Of a stretch of 64,000 bases of DNA, positions 49,901 through 56,600 are shown in pieces. Numbering within the stretch: the stretch's first letter is position 1; every line of letters starts with the position of its first letter. The stretch is from Rhyzopertha dominica. Its lineage: Eukaryota; Arthropoda; Insecta; Coleoptera; Bostrichidae. Location of the stretch: NCBI GenBank assembly GCA_025024175.1, contig QCXZ01000138.1, positions 52,423,092 through 52,487,091 on the forward strand, read 5' to 3'. The notes beneath the pieces are model-generated. The model searched no databases, was not told where the DNA came from, and was given only the letters and a program-made list of their open reading frames with translations. The translations under genes were made by a program, and so were the position numbers.

Positions 49901-51491
49901 TGAAGGAAGAGTTCCATCAGGATGGCTCAATGGTAAATGCAAATTTATAAATGAACTAAATTCCTTTTTTCTGCATTTTCAGCTTTCAAACTGCAAAGAC
50001 AGTAAGGAAGTTCTTACAAATTCAATTTACGCGTTTTTAGTGTCATTAGTTGGTATTTTCATCCTTCCACCTCGTAATAAACGAAGTAAAGTTTAATTTC
50101 GCTTATGACAGTGCTAAAACATACCATGCTATAAAAAGGTGAAGTAAAGTAAAAAAATCGTCACTTTTTTCGAAAGATCAAAGAGCAGGGGCAAACCCCT
50201 TGGGTGAAATTAGACCAATTTAGGTGAAATTATCTTAGTACCATCTAGCTCCCAGAAGAAGTTACAGGCTTGTAAAGATAAATTTGTAATTGTTTTATTT
50301 TGGGATAAAACGTAAACTCTTGTAGATATTTTATTCAAGCTTCACACATCTTTGAAAGGAATTTTAGGTTTTAATACTTAAAAAGTCAAAAGATCTTTGT
50401 ATAAAACAGTTTTCTGTATTATCAACTTTTTGAAAGAAATACGCGTCTACTTGGCCCAATGTGTTATTGTGAAATTTAATTAATTTAACTTAAATTTCAT
50501 TCGTCGTGTTCTCTCCCATCATAAGTGAGAATTGCTTATTTGTGTTACAGCATATCCATCCCTAAAGCTTCTTGGTTCTTGGACCAGAGATTTAATACTG
50601 AGGGTCGAACATTTCGCTGTATGGGCACAAACTATCAGACCTCCATTGCTGTTTTGGTTATCAGCTTATACTTTCCCAACTGGATTTCTTACAGCTGTTT
50701 TGCAGGTAAAGTAAAAGTAATTAGATTTATTCTATAATATTTATACCAGTCTTTATATCGATACAAATTACCCTACCAGTCGAATATGTAATTAAATTTC
50801 TAGTTGTTTTATTAAAAAAAAAACATTTGTACCAACCACTATATGATGCTTCAATTTGAAATATATAAGCGAAAAATTGCGATTGCTTTTACAGCTTACG
50901 TATCTACGAAATTGGTTATGAATTCGTAATAATTATTCGATCAAATCAAATTTTTCTTCCTCTTTTTAATAGACTGCCGCCCGTACAACGGAAGTACCAA
51001 TAGACACACTGAGTTGGGAATTCACTGTTTTAACAGTTGAGGAAAATACTATTGTCGAAAAACCCGAGTCCGGAGTCTACGTGCGTAGCACCTTTTTGGA
51101 AGGAGCCGGTTGGGACAAAAAAGCCGCCTGTTTGATAGAACCTCAGCCGATGCAGTTGGTTTGTGCTATGCCGTTAATACACTTCAAGCCAGTTGAACAG
51201 CTGAAGAAGAAAACTAAAGGTATGGCATGATAAATTCGAGTACATTTAGGCTTTTTGTCATATTAAATGATTTCTTACTAGTTTACGATTTTAAAAAAAA
51301 CTAAGCTACGTGCGAATACAAATTTTACATTTGCAGGATTGTATTCCTGCCCTTGCTATTATTTTCCCATAAGGACAGGTGTGGCTGGCCGCCCAGCTTT
51401 TGTTGTGGCCGTTGATTTGAAGAGTGGTGAAGAATCGTCAGATTTTTGGGTAAAGAGGGGCACTGCTATGCTCCTCAGTTTAGCTAATTGA
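6409..51491 (+). CDS. DNAH2: Axonemal dynein heavy chain 2 (DNAH2), whole gene, 46 coding exons
   Basis: Exons: 6409-6523, 6577-7281, 10190-10908, 11482-11703, 11761-11907, 11961-12175, 12267-12567, 13011-13244, 13300-13470, 13658-13850, 14195-14543, 15125-15371, 15436-15684, 15740-15909, 18205-18721, 19238-19603, 21090-21555, 21612-21774, 21872-22307, 22862-23248, 23798-24388, 29284-29486, 29540-29725, 29774-29972, 33149-33783, 35545-35855, 35973-36241, 36301-36585, 38165-38346, 38400-38607, 38664-38888, 38940-39166, 39221-39392, 40915-41127, 41283-41892, 45362-45546, 45601-45967, 46021-46474, 48622-48838, 48890-49266, 49323-49545, 49612-49736, 49790-49932, 50551-50705, 50973-51219, 51337-51491. 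Phases agree throughout and give 4,511 residues; the family norm is about 4,400-4,500. The product is the force-generating ATPase of a single-headed inner-arm dynein in motile axonemes (in insects mainly sperm flagella and chordotonal cilia). It resembles DNAH2 along its whole length. The acceptor of exon 29 is the least certain. Single Ns at 7142, 14288, 14302, 24067 and 24212 each hide one residue. Confidence 0.95.
7335..9976 (+). mobile_element. 5'-truncated non-LTR retrotransposon, broken reverse transcriptase
   Basis: In DNAH2 intron 2. Reading in several frames gives the linker [17 protein letters not shown] and then reverse transcriptase blocks in order: [40 protein letters not shown], the catalytic [21 protein letters not shown] and [14 protein letters not shown]. 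This order is typical of jockey/CR1-type LINEs. The copy is dead: there is an in-frame stop near 7573, a foldback insertion at 8011-8500 splitting ANYRPIS from its continuation, a stop at 8921-8923 just before YADD, and further frameshifts near 9110 and 9370. No endonuclease domain is seen, so it is 5'-truncated. It ends in a short TAAA-type tandem tail (9945-9976), common for this group. Confidence 0.85.
8011..8500. mobile_element. 490-bp foldback element nested in the retrotransposon
   Basis: Two arms of about 186 bp (8011-8196 and 8277-8465) are near-perfect inverted copies around an ~80-bp centre. A perfect 12-bp target duplication (aagctatgtata, 7999-8010 and 8501-8512) flanks the insert; removing the insert and one copy restores the RT reading frame across [14 protein letters not shown] duplication of this length suggests target-primed retro-type integration rather than cut-and-paste. 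The right arm contains a gaagaag, GC stem, gaaat arrangement (8370-8400) like a decayed hammerhead ribozyme core. A diverged single arm of the same family lies at 26395-26560. Confidence 0.85.
10909..11481. other. DNAH2 intron 3
   Basis: 573 bp of AT-rich intron. I see no element or gene in it. Confidence 0.5.
12568..13010. other. DNAH2 intron 7
   Basis: 443 bp. It includes a gtgcgttccgaaagtaatgc stretch (about 12619-12638) of the kind often seen at insect transposon ends, but too little is left to assign a family. Confidence 0.4.
13851..15124 (+). other. DNAH2 introns 10 and 11 with exon 11 between them
   Basis: Intron 10 (13851-14194, 344 bp) and intron 11 (14544-15124, 581 bp) flank exon 11. 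No element was recognised in either. Confidence 0.4.
14195..21555 (+). CDS. DNAH2: DNAH2 exons 11-17: linker region (DHC_N2)
   Basis: These exons encode the linker that swings across the AAA ring during the power stroke. Landmarks are [119 protein letters not shown] and [10 protein letters not shown], all in family order. Two Ns (14288, 14302) affect single residues. Introns 14 (15910-18204) and 16 (19604-21089) are enlarged by foldback elements. Confidence 0.94.
15910..17326. repeat. First part of DNAH2 intron 14, with a dispersed repeat at 16315-16440
   Basis: AT-rich intron sequence. The stretch 16315-16440 (aacctctccccttatt, then gatttagaatgggatt and a later actcaagtt) is matched in the same order by 36945-37290 in intron 28 (aacctctgcccttatt, gatttagaatgggata, actcaagtt), so both introns carry copies of an unidentified repeat. 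Nothing else was recognised. Confidence 0.45.
17327..17855. mobile_element. Foldback element in DNAH2 intron 14
   Basis: The left arm (cttcttcagggcttac from 17327, through gttacttactaattt, aaataggcag, cgaaaattttaaccagtat and tgacatatac) returns inverted, with substitutions, from 17630 to 17855. Arms are about 200-225 bp around a ~100-bp AT-rich centre. No ORF. A ccctgaagaag motif at the left tip (minus strand) recalls the first half of a hammerhead core, but the partner GAAA is not evident. Target duplication not found. Confidence 0.7.
19992..20913. mobile_element. ~920-bp palindromic (foldback-type) element in DNAH2 intron 16
   Basis: The left end (tatacaggtgttgcaaatta, 19992 onward, then gtaggtcatcccgttaaccc) is mirrored at the right end (gggttaacgggatgacctac ... 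actgtata, to 20913). Similarity continues inward through ttttggcctcaag/cttgaggccaaaa, the acagtttt..tcgag and gtacac blocks, and tctcttgtaatttt/aaaattacaagaga, so each arm is roughly 300-420 bp with small gaps. No ORF. It behaves as a non-autonomous inverted-repeat element; the superfamily is unknown. TA bases at both tips could be a target duplication. Confidence 0.75.
21612..23248 (+). CDS. DNAH2: DNAH2 exons 18-20: AAA1, the main ATPase site
   Basis: AAA1 carries the principal hydrolytic site. Walker A is GPAGTGKT at 21927-21950 and Walker B is CFDEFNR at 22078-22098; the sensor stretch [17 protein letters not shown] and the arginine-rich NLKSMFRPI follow. All catalytic residues expected of an active site are present. 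Exon 20 covers the end of AAA1 and the start of AAA2 ([25 protein letters not shown]). Confidence 0.95.
22391..22475 (+). repeat. Degenerate TCAGG/TCAGT pentamer array
   Basis: Seventeen uninterrupted pentamers in DNAH2 intron 19: TCAGG x4, TCAGT x7, TCAAT x2, TCAGG x2, TCACG, TCAGG. TCAGG is the telomeric repeat of many beetles. The array is either an interstitial telomere-like tract spread by slippage or a coincidental microsatellite. The blockwise order (two TCAGG blocks around a TCAGT/TCAAT core) shows that variants were amplified locally. Confidence 0.85.
23249..23797. repeat. DNAH2 intron 20 with a Tc1-type inverted-repeat relic
   Basis: At 23405-23432 the sequence aactgggaagcataactagc followed by cccaccct closely matches the outer terminal repeat of the Tc1 element at 43041-44638 (aactggtgagcataactata, then gccccacc). 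Only one end is seen, so this is a solo end or a decayed copy. The remaining ~350 bp holds a weak hairpin near 23615-23690 and nothing coding. Confidence 0.55.
23798..29486 (+). CDS. DNAH2: DNAH2 exons 21-22: AAA2
   Basis: Exon 21 carries the AAA2 P-loop GNTGTAKS (23873-23896) and Walker B-like LFDGPVD (24116-24136), followed by [20 protein letters not shown] and [12 protein letters not shown]. Exon 22 (29284-29486) continues with [14 protein letters not shown] and [15 protein letters not shown]2 binds nucleotide structurally in dyneins. The two exons are separated by the 4.9-kb intron 21, the largest in the gene. Two Ns (24067, 24212) each hide one residue. Confidence 0.94.
24389..26394. other. 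First 2 kb of DNAH2 intron 21
   Basis: AT-rich and non-coding. A tatacagggtgttaaattt phrase near 24760 resembles tips of common insect MITEs. No complete element or ORF is supported. Confidence 0.4.
26395..26560 (+). repeat. Diverged single arm of the 8011-8500 foldback family
   Basis: The run tttggcaaagtcaaatgctg, then tatttcaaccg, gccttcttcaatggcttaac and gtagtggtgtgg matches the left arm of the foldback at 8011 in the same order with many substitutions. The second arm was not found, so this is an old, broken copy. Confidence 0.65.
26954..28921. mobile_element. Non-autonomous hAT-superfamily transposon (1,968 bp)
   Basis: The 15-bp terminal inverted repeats are perfect: CAAGGGCGGATCCAG at 26954-26968 and its complement at 28907-28921. 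They are flanked by a perfect 8-bp target duplication (gaagagaa, 26946-26953 and 28922-28929), the hallmark of hAT integration. Next to the left end is a G-run and its complement (gggggtcatg / catgacccccc), as seen in Tip100/Zaphod-like hATs. No transposase coding sequence remains. A SINE sits inside at 28283-28438. Confidence 0.9.
28283..28438 (-). mobile_element. SINE-like insertion inside the hAT element
   Basis: 156 bp flanked by a perfect 12-bp target duplication (tatggaggttat, 28271-28282 and 28439-28450). On the minus strand it begins ggccggcctcggtgatctag and continues tgggcagcgctg, which holds a box A-like tgatctagtggg as in tRNA-derived SINEs. It ends in a purine-rich tail (aaaagaaaagaagaaaag). 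No box B was found, so the RNA pol III origin is inferred. Confidence 0.7.
29540..33783 (+). CDS. DNAH2: DNAH2 exons 23-25: AAA3
   Basis: AAA3 P-loop GPVGTGKT (29874-29897) is in exon 24 and Walker B FLDDMNMP (from about 33245) in exon 25, so the AAA3 module is split by the 3.2-kb intron 24, which carries a DNA transposon. Other landmarks: [53 protein letters not shown] and [18 protein letters not shown]3 is the regulatory ATP site in dyneins and all key residues are intact. Confidence 0.94.
30021..32957. mobile_element. IS630/Tc1-type DNA transposon with ~270-bp terminal inverted repeats
   Basis: Left repeat ~30021-30293 and right repeat ~32684-32957 are near-identical inverted copies (tip gtctgtaaaatcgactccta, then gggccagg), flanked by TA at 30019-30020 and 32958-32959. 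Inside lies a minus-strand transposase region (30461-31727). The ~1 kb between transposase and right repeat (31728-32683) is AT-rich and non-coding. The near-identity of the two repeats suggests a fairly young insertion. Confidence 0.88.
30461..31727 (-). pseudogene. Transposase of the 30021-32957 element, probably broken
   Basis: The upstream part (31727-31502, starting [14 protein letters not shown]) holds a helix-turn-helix region ([16 protein letters not shown]) and ends at a donor-like GTAAGT; an acceptor-like ccttag lies at 31448. The main part (about 31375-30461) holds the DDE domain: [15 protein letters not shown] and [14 protein letters not shown], ending in an acidic tail ([14 protein letters not shown]). 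The second Asp and the Glu are 84 residues apart, far more than the 34 of Tc1, so this belongs to a long-spacer IS630/Tc1 relative. Splicing at the sites named leads into a different frame from the DDE part, and the segment normally joining HTH and DDE domains seems missing, so this copy is probably inactive. Confidence 0.75.
34111..35466 (+). mobile_element. Penelope-like retroelement, copy 1 (DNAH2 intron 25)
   Basis: Encodes, in broken frames, a Penelope-type reverse transcriptase piece (34196-34486: [41 protein letters not shown]) and a GIY-YIG endonuclease (34800-35198: [24 protein letters not shown]). This RT plus GIY-YIG pairing defines Penelope-like elements. The YxDD-bearing part has been deleted between about 34437 and 34478, so the copy is dead. 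The two ends are inverted to each other (aagataatat...cgatttacac-type blocks at 34111-34193 and 35370-35450), as in Penelope pseudo-LTRs. A 15-bp flanking repeat (caatttttatgttgt, 34096-34110; one mismatch at 35467-35481) looks like the target duplication. At 35360-35393 a stem followed by cgaaacgtc resembles a hammerhead ribozyme. Confidence 0.85.
35545..36585 (+). CDS. DNAH2: DNAH2 exons 26-28: AAA4
   Basis: The AAA4 P-loop GIGGSGRQS spans the exon 26/27 junction. Its Walker A lysine is replaced by arginine, as known for DNAH2 orthologues. The Walker B-like [13 protein letters not shown] has Asn where related dyneins often have Val or Asp. Other landmarks: [43 protein letters not shown] and [14 protein letters not shown]. 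Exons are closely spaced (introns 117 and 59 bp). Confidence 0.94.
36586..38164. other. DNAH2 intron 28
   Basis: 1.6 kb of AT-rich intron. It contains the second copy of an unidentified repeat (36945-37290; compare 16315-16440) and an (AT)n microsatellite at 37919-37957. Nothing coding is seen. Confidence 0.5.
37919..37957. repeat. (AT)n microsatellite
   Basis: About 19 uninterrupted AT dinucleotides in DNAH2 intron 28. Likely length-variable and a weak point for assembly. Confidence 0.95.
38165..41127 (+). CDS. DNAH2: DNAH2 exons 29-34: stalk coiled coils and microtubule-binding domain
   Basis: Exons 29-31 give [21 protein letters not shown] and the first stalk helix ([27 protein letters not shown]). 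Exons 31-32 give the microtubule-binding tip ([56 protein letters not shown]). Exons 33-34 give the returning helix ([18 protein letters not shown]) and the start of AAA5 ([16 protein letters not shown]). The stalk carries the ATP-sensitive microtubule grip. Exon 29 was extended upstream to 38165 because that is the only acceptor (tttcaag) keeping phase with exon 28; its first ~13 residues are uncertain. The donor of exon 33 is the less common GTTTGA. Confidence 0.9.
39423..40640 (+). mobile_element. Penelope-like retroelement, copy 2 (DNAH2 intron 33)
   Basis: Close relative of 34111-35466 at the nucleotide level, with the same order of blocks but many small deletions. It retains the palm region missing from copy 1 ([12 protein letters not shown], about 39766-39801, where YVND replaces the expected YVDD) and [10 protein letters not shown], and a decayed GIY-YIG region (CKCYIGQT-like, about 40330-40400). 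The left end (39423-39560) matches the inverse of copy 1's right end, including the aattgaaacgcc / aatcgaaacgtc motif. Frame-broken throughout. Confidence 0.82.
40705..40815 (-). repeat. Dispersed repeat, copy B (DNAH2 intron 33)
   Basis: Inverted relative of 3293-3408 in MTO1 intron 4. Shared blocks include ttacagctcatcag, tttaggcctaat/tttaggtctagt and gttttac..ta..accaaa. No coding content. Confidence 0.6.
41283..46474 (+). CDS. DNAH2: DNAH2 exons 35-38: AAA5 and AAA6
   Basis: Exon 35 (610 bp) encodes [55 protein letters not shown] and [35 protein letters not shown]. Exons 36-38 continue through [58 protein letters not shown] and [19 protein letters not shown]5 and AAA6 do not hydrolyse ATP but close the ring and carry the buttress. 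The 3.5-kb intron 35 between exons 35 and 36 carries the Tc1 element; its donor is GTTTGA. Confidence 0.94.
41893..43040. other. DNAH2 intron 35, part before the Tc1 element
   Basis: About 1.15 kb of AT-rich intron with no supported gene or element. Confidence 0.4.
43041..44638 (+). mobile_element. Tc1-family DNA transposon with IR/DR ends, nearly intact (1,598 bp)
   Basis: Inverted repeats of about 200 bp start AACTGGTGAGCATAAC and are flanked by TA on both sides (43039-43040, 44639-44640). Each end holds two copies of a gcataactatagcccc core: outer at ~43050 and ~44625, inner at 43223-43239 and 44441-44457. This IR/DR arrangement is known from Sleeping Beauty-like Tc1 elements, where the cores are transposase-binding sites. 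The two ends differ at only scattered positions. A full-length DD34E transposase lies inside (43362-44382). Confidence 0.93.
43362..44382 (+). CDS. Tc1-family transposase (DD34E)
   Basis: Two exons, 43362-43778 and 43840-44382, are proposed around a 61-bp GT-AG interval (donor gtaatt, acceptor ctttcag). Joined they give 319 residues, close to the ~340 of Tc1. N-terminal paired-like HTH pairs: [35 protein letters not shown], then the GRPR-like hinge GGPKKKVS and a second HTH ([15 protein letters not shown]). Catalytic Asp in FSDEKKF, second Asp in FQQDNARIH, Glu in [12 protein letters not shown], with exactly 34 residues between the last two. No other disruption is visible, so the protein could be active if the interval is spliced. 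Tc1 transposases are usually intronless, which makes the interval notable. Confidence 0.88.
44639..45361. other. DNAH2 intron 35, part after the Tc1 element
   Basis: AT-rich. Around 45115-45180 lies a GC-richer imperfect hairpin (acttggtg...caccaccaagt with cctcggg/cctgagg outer bases), perhaps a relic of an inverted-repeat element. Nothing coding. Confidence 0.4.
46475..47451. other. First part of DNAH2 intron 38
   Basis: AT-rich, with an isolated GC-only tract at 46556-46574 (cggcgccgcgccggcgcc) that can fold on itself. No element boundaries seen. Confidence 0.4.
47452..48236 (-). mobile_element. Penelope-like retroelement remnant, third copy, different family
   Basis: On the minus strand, ~48236-48030 encodes an RT piece with the catalytic YVDD ([30 protein letters not shown]). 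After a frameshift, 48039-47530 continues with [37 protein letters not shown], a signature of Penelope-like RTs. Downstream (47533-47455) are the first residues of a GIY-YIG domain ([18 protein letters not shown]). Both ends are missing. The protein is clearly different from the copies in introns 25 and 33, so a separate lineage invaded the same gene. Confidence 0.8.
48345..48554 (+). pseudogene. mariner-type transposase N-terminal (HTH) relic
   Basis: The reading [29 protein letters not shown]...TSIFK resembles the first helix-turn-helix of mariner transposases (pattern: RxVIKYLxLKGxxxKEIxxDMVxxxxxxxPSYxTV). The catalytic domain is absent. It lies 68 bp before DNAH2 exon 39. Assignment rests on pattern similarity only. 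Confidence 0.55.
48622..51491 (+). CDS. DNAH2: DNAH2 exons 39-46: C-terminal domain
   Basis: Encodes the conserved dynein C-terminus: [133 protein letters not shown] and [13 protein letters not shown], ending [15 protein letters not shown] at the TGA (51489-51491). Ends like this are nearly invariant in axonemal dyneins, so the protein is complete. Most introns here are 50-70 bp; intron 43 (49933-50550, 618 bp) and intron 44 hold nothing recognisable. Confidence 0.95.
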
Positions 51492-51556
51492 TATTTGTAA
51501 GCTTTTCGTATTGACAGTTTTATATGTTTCATTCAAGCTTTGTACAATAAGTAAAC

Positions 51557-51562
51557 AATAAA
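51557..51562 (+). terminator. DNAH2 poly(A) signal
   Basis: AATAAA 65 bp after the stop codon, followed by T-rich sequence. Likely polyadenylation signal. Confidence 0.65.
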
Positions 51563-52529
51563 GTTTTAATTTAAAATCTTATGTTGTTACGTTATTTTAT
51601 AATTATTATTGCTCAATATGAAAATTCAACGTGGTGTAGCCGAAAATCATCACTAAGCCCGTACCTTGTTCAAAAATTTTCAATGTTCTCGAGTGAGGCC
51701 AAAAAGATTACGAACTTTTACGTAATCGAGGTGGATGAACCGAACTACTAGACCAGAGGAAATAGACATAAGTCTATTTAATAGGTAAAACAGTGATAAT
51801 AAACATTATCGGTCTTACTGATGCACAGGTATGTGCAAATTTAAGATTCCAACAAAGTCATTATTAATTCTTGATTAATGTTTGTTACATAATAAATAAA
51901 ATATTTCCATTTTAAACTTTACTAAATATACTTTCATCAATATCTTTTATGATTTTGTTACATCGAAAAGCGTTTATTTTTGAGGATACAACTATCAGGA
52001 GTGCCAACTGCAAAGGATCATTTGAACTACCGACCCGTACACATATCCTTTTCTTTGTTTAGCACAAAACAAAAACATACCGCCAACAATTTTTAAAGCA
52101 GATTACTCTAAAATATTAGTTCAACTGTCAAACGGTATAATAGATTTTGCGAACTTGGATAAAATACCAAGAGGAAATGTTTAAGAGACTTTCAAGTGCT
52201 AGGCAATAGGTTATCCTTACACATTAATTATGTGGGTAATAAAATATTTACCTACAACAGTTAAAGCAACCTAATGGGTGGTACTAATAACTACCGACAA
52301 TGATTTTTAGAAGCTTATTTACTACATGTGATAACTGTAGATATTTTGTCCAACAATATTAGTTCAATTAACAGGAGGTTTTTAATGTATCACTAACGGC
52401 AGTAAAAAAAAGATGGTTAATAGGGCCTAAGTAAGAGGTAGGGGATGTTTAGGTCTTTAGTTCTAAAGTAGTAGTTCAATTTTCAAGCGGTAGGTCAATC
52501 TCACGGATTAAGTAGGTCAGGTCAGGTCA
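51563..52529. other. Intergenic region downstream of DNAH2
   Basis: AT-rich, with no supported gene. A short ggtcaggtcaggtcaa run at 52515-52530 repeats the TCAGG motif of 22391-22475. Confidence 0.4.
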
Positions 52530-52675
52530 ATGGGCCCGTTTCTCCTCTCTATTTTAGCTAAAATCAACCCTGTTTTTAAAATCTAAACCAATCACATAGC
52601 TCAATTTAAGGTGTTGTCATAGTTACTGGGTTAATTTTAACTAACATCAAATTAAACAAAGAGAAAAAAAAATGT
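52530..52675 (+). repeat. MITE-like dispersed repeat, copy 3
   Basis: Starts ggcccgtttctcctctctat, runs through ttttaaaatctaaaccaatc and gttgtcatagttactgggtt and ends aaacaaagagaaa. Same order of blocks as 6248-6395 and 26811-26953. The tip again shows inverted gtttctc / gagaaa ends. It lies between the 3' ends of two convergent genes. Confidence 0.65.
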
Positions 52676-53691
52676 GTTCTATTTAGATCCATCAATGCAA
52701 ATAATCTTTGAAATTTTAGAAAGTATACCAACCATGTAACTAATAACCCTAAATTGCAAAGGCTTACGAACACTGGTTTTATAGAAATGAATTGACTAGA
52801 TGAGTTGCACTCTAAGAATGTGTCAGATGGAAATTTTTCATGTTAAACAGCATGGTATTATATTCAGCTTCAACAAATTAATCCGATACTTCAGTGGTAA
52901 TTCCAAATCATTTTAAGGTTTTATCAATGTACAACATCAACTTAAAAAAATATGGTGGAACATAGGTTTGATATAGACATTTTACATGTAAAACTTGATG
53001 CAGTTTTACACAACACTTTAACCATAAAATAATATAAAATAACACAAGAAAATTCCAATAAAACATGTAAAAGAAAAATTGACAAAAAAGAGCCAATAAG
53101 TATAAAAAATAAAACATGTGGAAAGAAAAAAACAAGGTCAGTTAAGGTAATAATATATTTCTAATAAATTAGCTGTATTCTTTCTTTATAAAATCACAAA
53201 ATTCAACATACAATATCCTTCTAAATCGTCACACAACTTTTAAATCGTAAAGCACTATGATAGCACGTCGTAACAGTATTCTTGAAAAGTATTACAGTTC
53301 CAACAGGTTGTTATATCCACTATTCACAACTAAAGTATTTTGATTTCAATAACAACTCTAAAATCGTGCAAGAAATAAATAAGTATGATTAATTAAACGT
53401 ACAGCAATAAATTAGGTTGTTCTATACAAGGTATAGCAAACAATTACAAAATTACATTCGAAATATTCGAGCAAGCACCAAATGTGAATCTCAATTTAAC
53501 AGACTAAAATGGAAATTAAGACTAGATCGCCCGCTTTTGTGAACCTTTACACGAAAAAACAACAAAAAAAAATGGCAACTTCGATTAAACTTTTGGCACA
53601 ACTTGTGGAAAAGTTCACAAAGACACTGCGAGTGGTAGAAAAACTGACTAGAAACTAGCAATAGCTGCTGTAATTTATTCGACGAGGACAA
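52676..53691. other. Intergenic region / probable 3' UTR of the minus-strand gene
   Basis: About 1 kb of AT-rich sequence. On the minus strand an AATAAA lies at 53679-53674, only 13 bases after the stop of the right-hand gene; the true 3' UTR may be short or may run further. No other feature. Confidence 0.4.
53674..53679 (-). terminator. Possible poly(A) signal of the right-hand gene
   Basis: AATAAA on the minus strand, 13 bases after the TAA stop at 53694-53692. Unusually close to the stop, so alternative signals further on are possible. Confidence 0.4.
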
Positions 53692-56600
53692 TTAAATGGG
53701 ACTCTGCGATGGACTGTAGGAGTTTTGAATCGTAGGTGACAGGCTGCTGTTGTACTGCTCGTTGTTTAGGGGTGATATGGAACTTCTATTGAATGTAGAT
53801 GATGGGATAAGTGTACTGTACCTGCAAGTAATTTTACTTGTCAGTTCCACTCATTAGTCATTGCAAATTATACCACAGCCGTTAGCAAGGTGAAACGCTC
53901 AGCTAAAATGCTAAAACAGAATACAAAAAGTAAAACAGCTTAAATATAAAATCTTGCTTTCTCAAAATAGTTTATTAGAATTATCCCAATATTGTGTTTG
54001 AAGCGGTTTTCCTTTCCATTTGCAGACATTCAGCATGCAGGAGACTCTGCTAACGTTTCCAGATTCATCTCAGATATTTGATTCCAGGTTATGGTAACTA
54101 ATCTTCAAAGACTACAAAATACAGCTACTAAAAGCATGTTTTCTAAAAGCTTCTATATGCCTTGTGAAGATCTGTACACTGAGTATCCGATCCTAAAAAT
54201 TAAACAACTAAAAGTTTTAGAACAAGTGCAAAATAAGNTCCTAAAAGCTAGTGGAAAACTGCAACAAAATTATAGTTNAAGAACAAGGGAAATGGTAAGA
54301 AATAACTTTTCAATAACAAAAAAACAGGACAAGACTTTTATATATCGAAGTATTCAAGTCTACAATACAATGTCAAATACATTATTTGAAGGAAGTGAAA
54401 AAGTTGTGTTGTGAAATAAATTCTTCCAGTTAAGCCCATAAAAAGGAGTGACTGTGGTATATAGTCTTCTATTCCACCTAAAAATAGCTAAAAATCACAC
54501 AAAACATCAAAGTTCCTATGACCACTCCTGAAGATACGGATGTAGAATGGTATAACTCCGTTAGATTTCTGAAAAATAAAAGAAGATTGATGCTCACCTA
54601 ATCGGTTTCCCAGTTGACCCGCAACCATCCAAGTTGCCAGCATCTTCAGAATCCGAATATATTGAACCGGCCCGTTTCGGATTGTAAGTCTGGTACCTCG
54701 GTTCGGAACTCCTCGCGCTGTAGCTCTTCCTGCCGCCGTCCAAACCGGCATCACTTTTGTGATACCTGCGATTCAAAGAATCATAATCGGAATACCCGGT
54801 CTTCCTCGAATTGTTGATGTCCTTGTACAAGTCCAGATCCCTGAAGCTGGTCTTCCTCGGCTGTTTCTTCTTCTCGTTGAACCGCGAGTAGAAACTTTTT
54901 CGTCTGATACGATCGATCACCGATTCTCCCTCGTCCCCGGAATACAAGTAACCGTTCGGGGAGACAGGAGAGGTCAAGTCGTTATGGTGGTGGTGGTCGG
55001 AGGAGACGGACCAGGAATCGCAGCTGAGTTCGTTGTCGTCACAAGGAGAAAGGAAGGAAGGACTGCTGGTATCCGTTACGGCCAGGGAGTTGCGATTCTG
55101 TTCGAGGTTGTTGGGAATTTTTTCATCGACAGTCTTCGACAGGTCTAACTTCAGTGTTTTCCTGTCGGGTTTGGGCTCATTATTGTTGATCACGTTCTCC
55201 ATCTGTTTGGAATTGTCTAGATTCAAGCTTCTTCTAAAAGAATTCACGGGAAGTCGCGACAGTTTCGGTTTGGTTTCGTTGCCGTTGACTAAAGAACTAT
55301 CGGGTTTGTTGTCATTTTGAAATTGTTTCACTCGGTCCAGAAGCAACGATTTGGGCCTTTCCGGCTTCTTTTCGGAACATGAAGCTTCATTGTCGGTAAT
55401 ACTGTTTGAATCATTGATGCTTTCCTTGGATTTCTTGCTTTTTTCAATCTTTTCTGTCTTCTTTTTGTCGCGTTCTTCGTACTTCTTGAACAAACCCAAT
55501 ATCTTTGAAACGGATTTTCTGGAAGCTTGTAAGGCTTTGGGATTCCCATCACACGTCATGTCCTCTACGGAGACCGCCCTTTTAATGAGCCCAGATTCTG
55601 TGATGTGATCTAAATTCCTAGGCAAGCTTTGCTCTCTTAAACGACGAATCGCATTTTCTACACTCGATTTCTTATCATTCGAGACTGGTTTTTCTTGATT
55701 GTCACCGTTGTTCATGGAGCGTAGCTTCGTTATTTTCTTCTCTAATGTCTGAAGAAACTTGTTTTTGCTTGGATTTTCGCCGTTACTTTTGTTCCCATTT
55801 TCGTTATCGTCTTTCTTCTGCGTGATGAAGCCTTTTTTCAAACGTCCTATTTTCGATTTTGTTTCCTTTTCCGGAACTACTTCCAAATCAGGCTTTTTTG
55901 CAATGGTACTNTCGGTTGGGTAACTCTTTGGCCGTACTAACTTCGATGTGCGTTCTTTTTTAACGACTGGNGCAGCTTCGGTAGCTTTAACGTTCACGTA
56001 ATCATGAATATCCGTCCCGTTCTTATCTCCATCCATAACATTAACGTAATCGTGTATTGCTGGAGGAACCTCCTCATTTTTAACGTTAACATAATCGTGT
56101 ACGGTGCTCTCTAGCACTTTGATGTTATCAGAGACGTTTTTAAGAATAGCATTCGCCTCGTCCACTTGGGAATTATTATTGAGCGAATCGTCTTTCACCT
56201 GTCGTTCCTTCGAAGCAGATCTTTCCCTCCGCATGCTCAGACGATTCTTGATTCTCTTGTCCCTGATCTCCTTGAGCACTTTTTGAGTTTCCATCTCCCG
56301 TTCTTTCTTCTCTTTCAGGTAAACGTTCTCCTCCTTCGGCGAATCGTAGAAATCGGGCCTTAAAAATCTACTTGGCCTTTTACTGGACGGCTTTCTCAAT
56401 TCAGTCTTTTTCTCGGTATCAACGTTCGGTATGTACGACCTGGACGAGTCGTAATTCTTTATCGGCGCCAAATATTTGCTTAAAGTCGACGTTTCCGGGG
56501 AATAGCTGGAGTACCGCACGGGAGAAACGTCCGAGTACCGTTTTGAGCAGTTGTCGTTAAGGGCACTTGAGTCTTCGGAGTAACTGGAATCCGGACAGAA

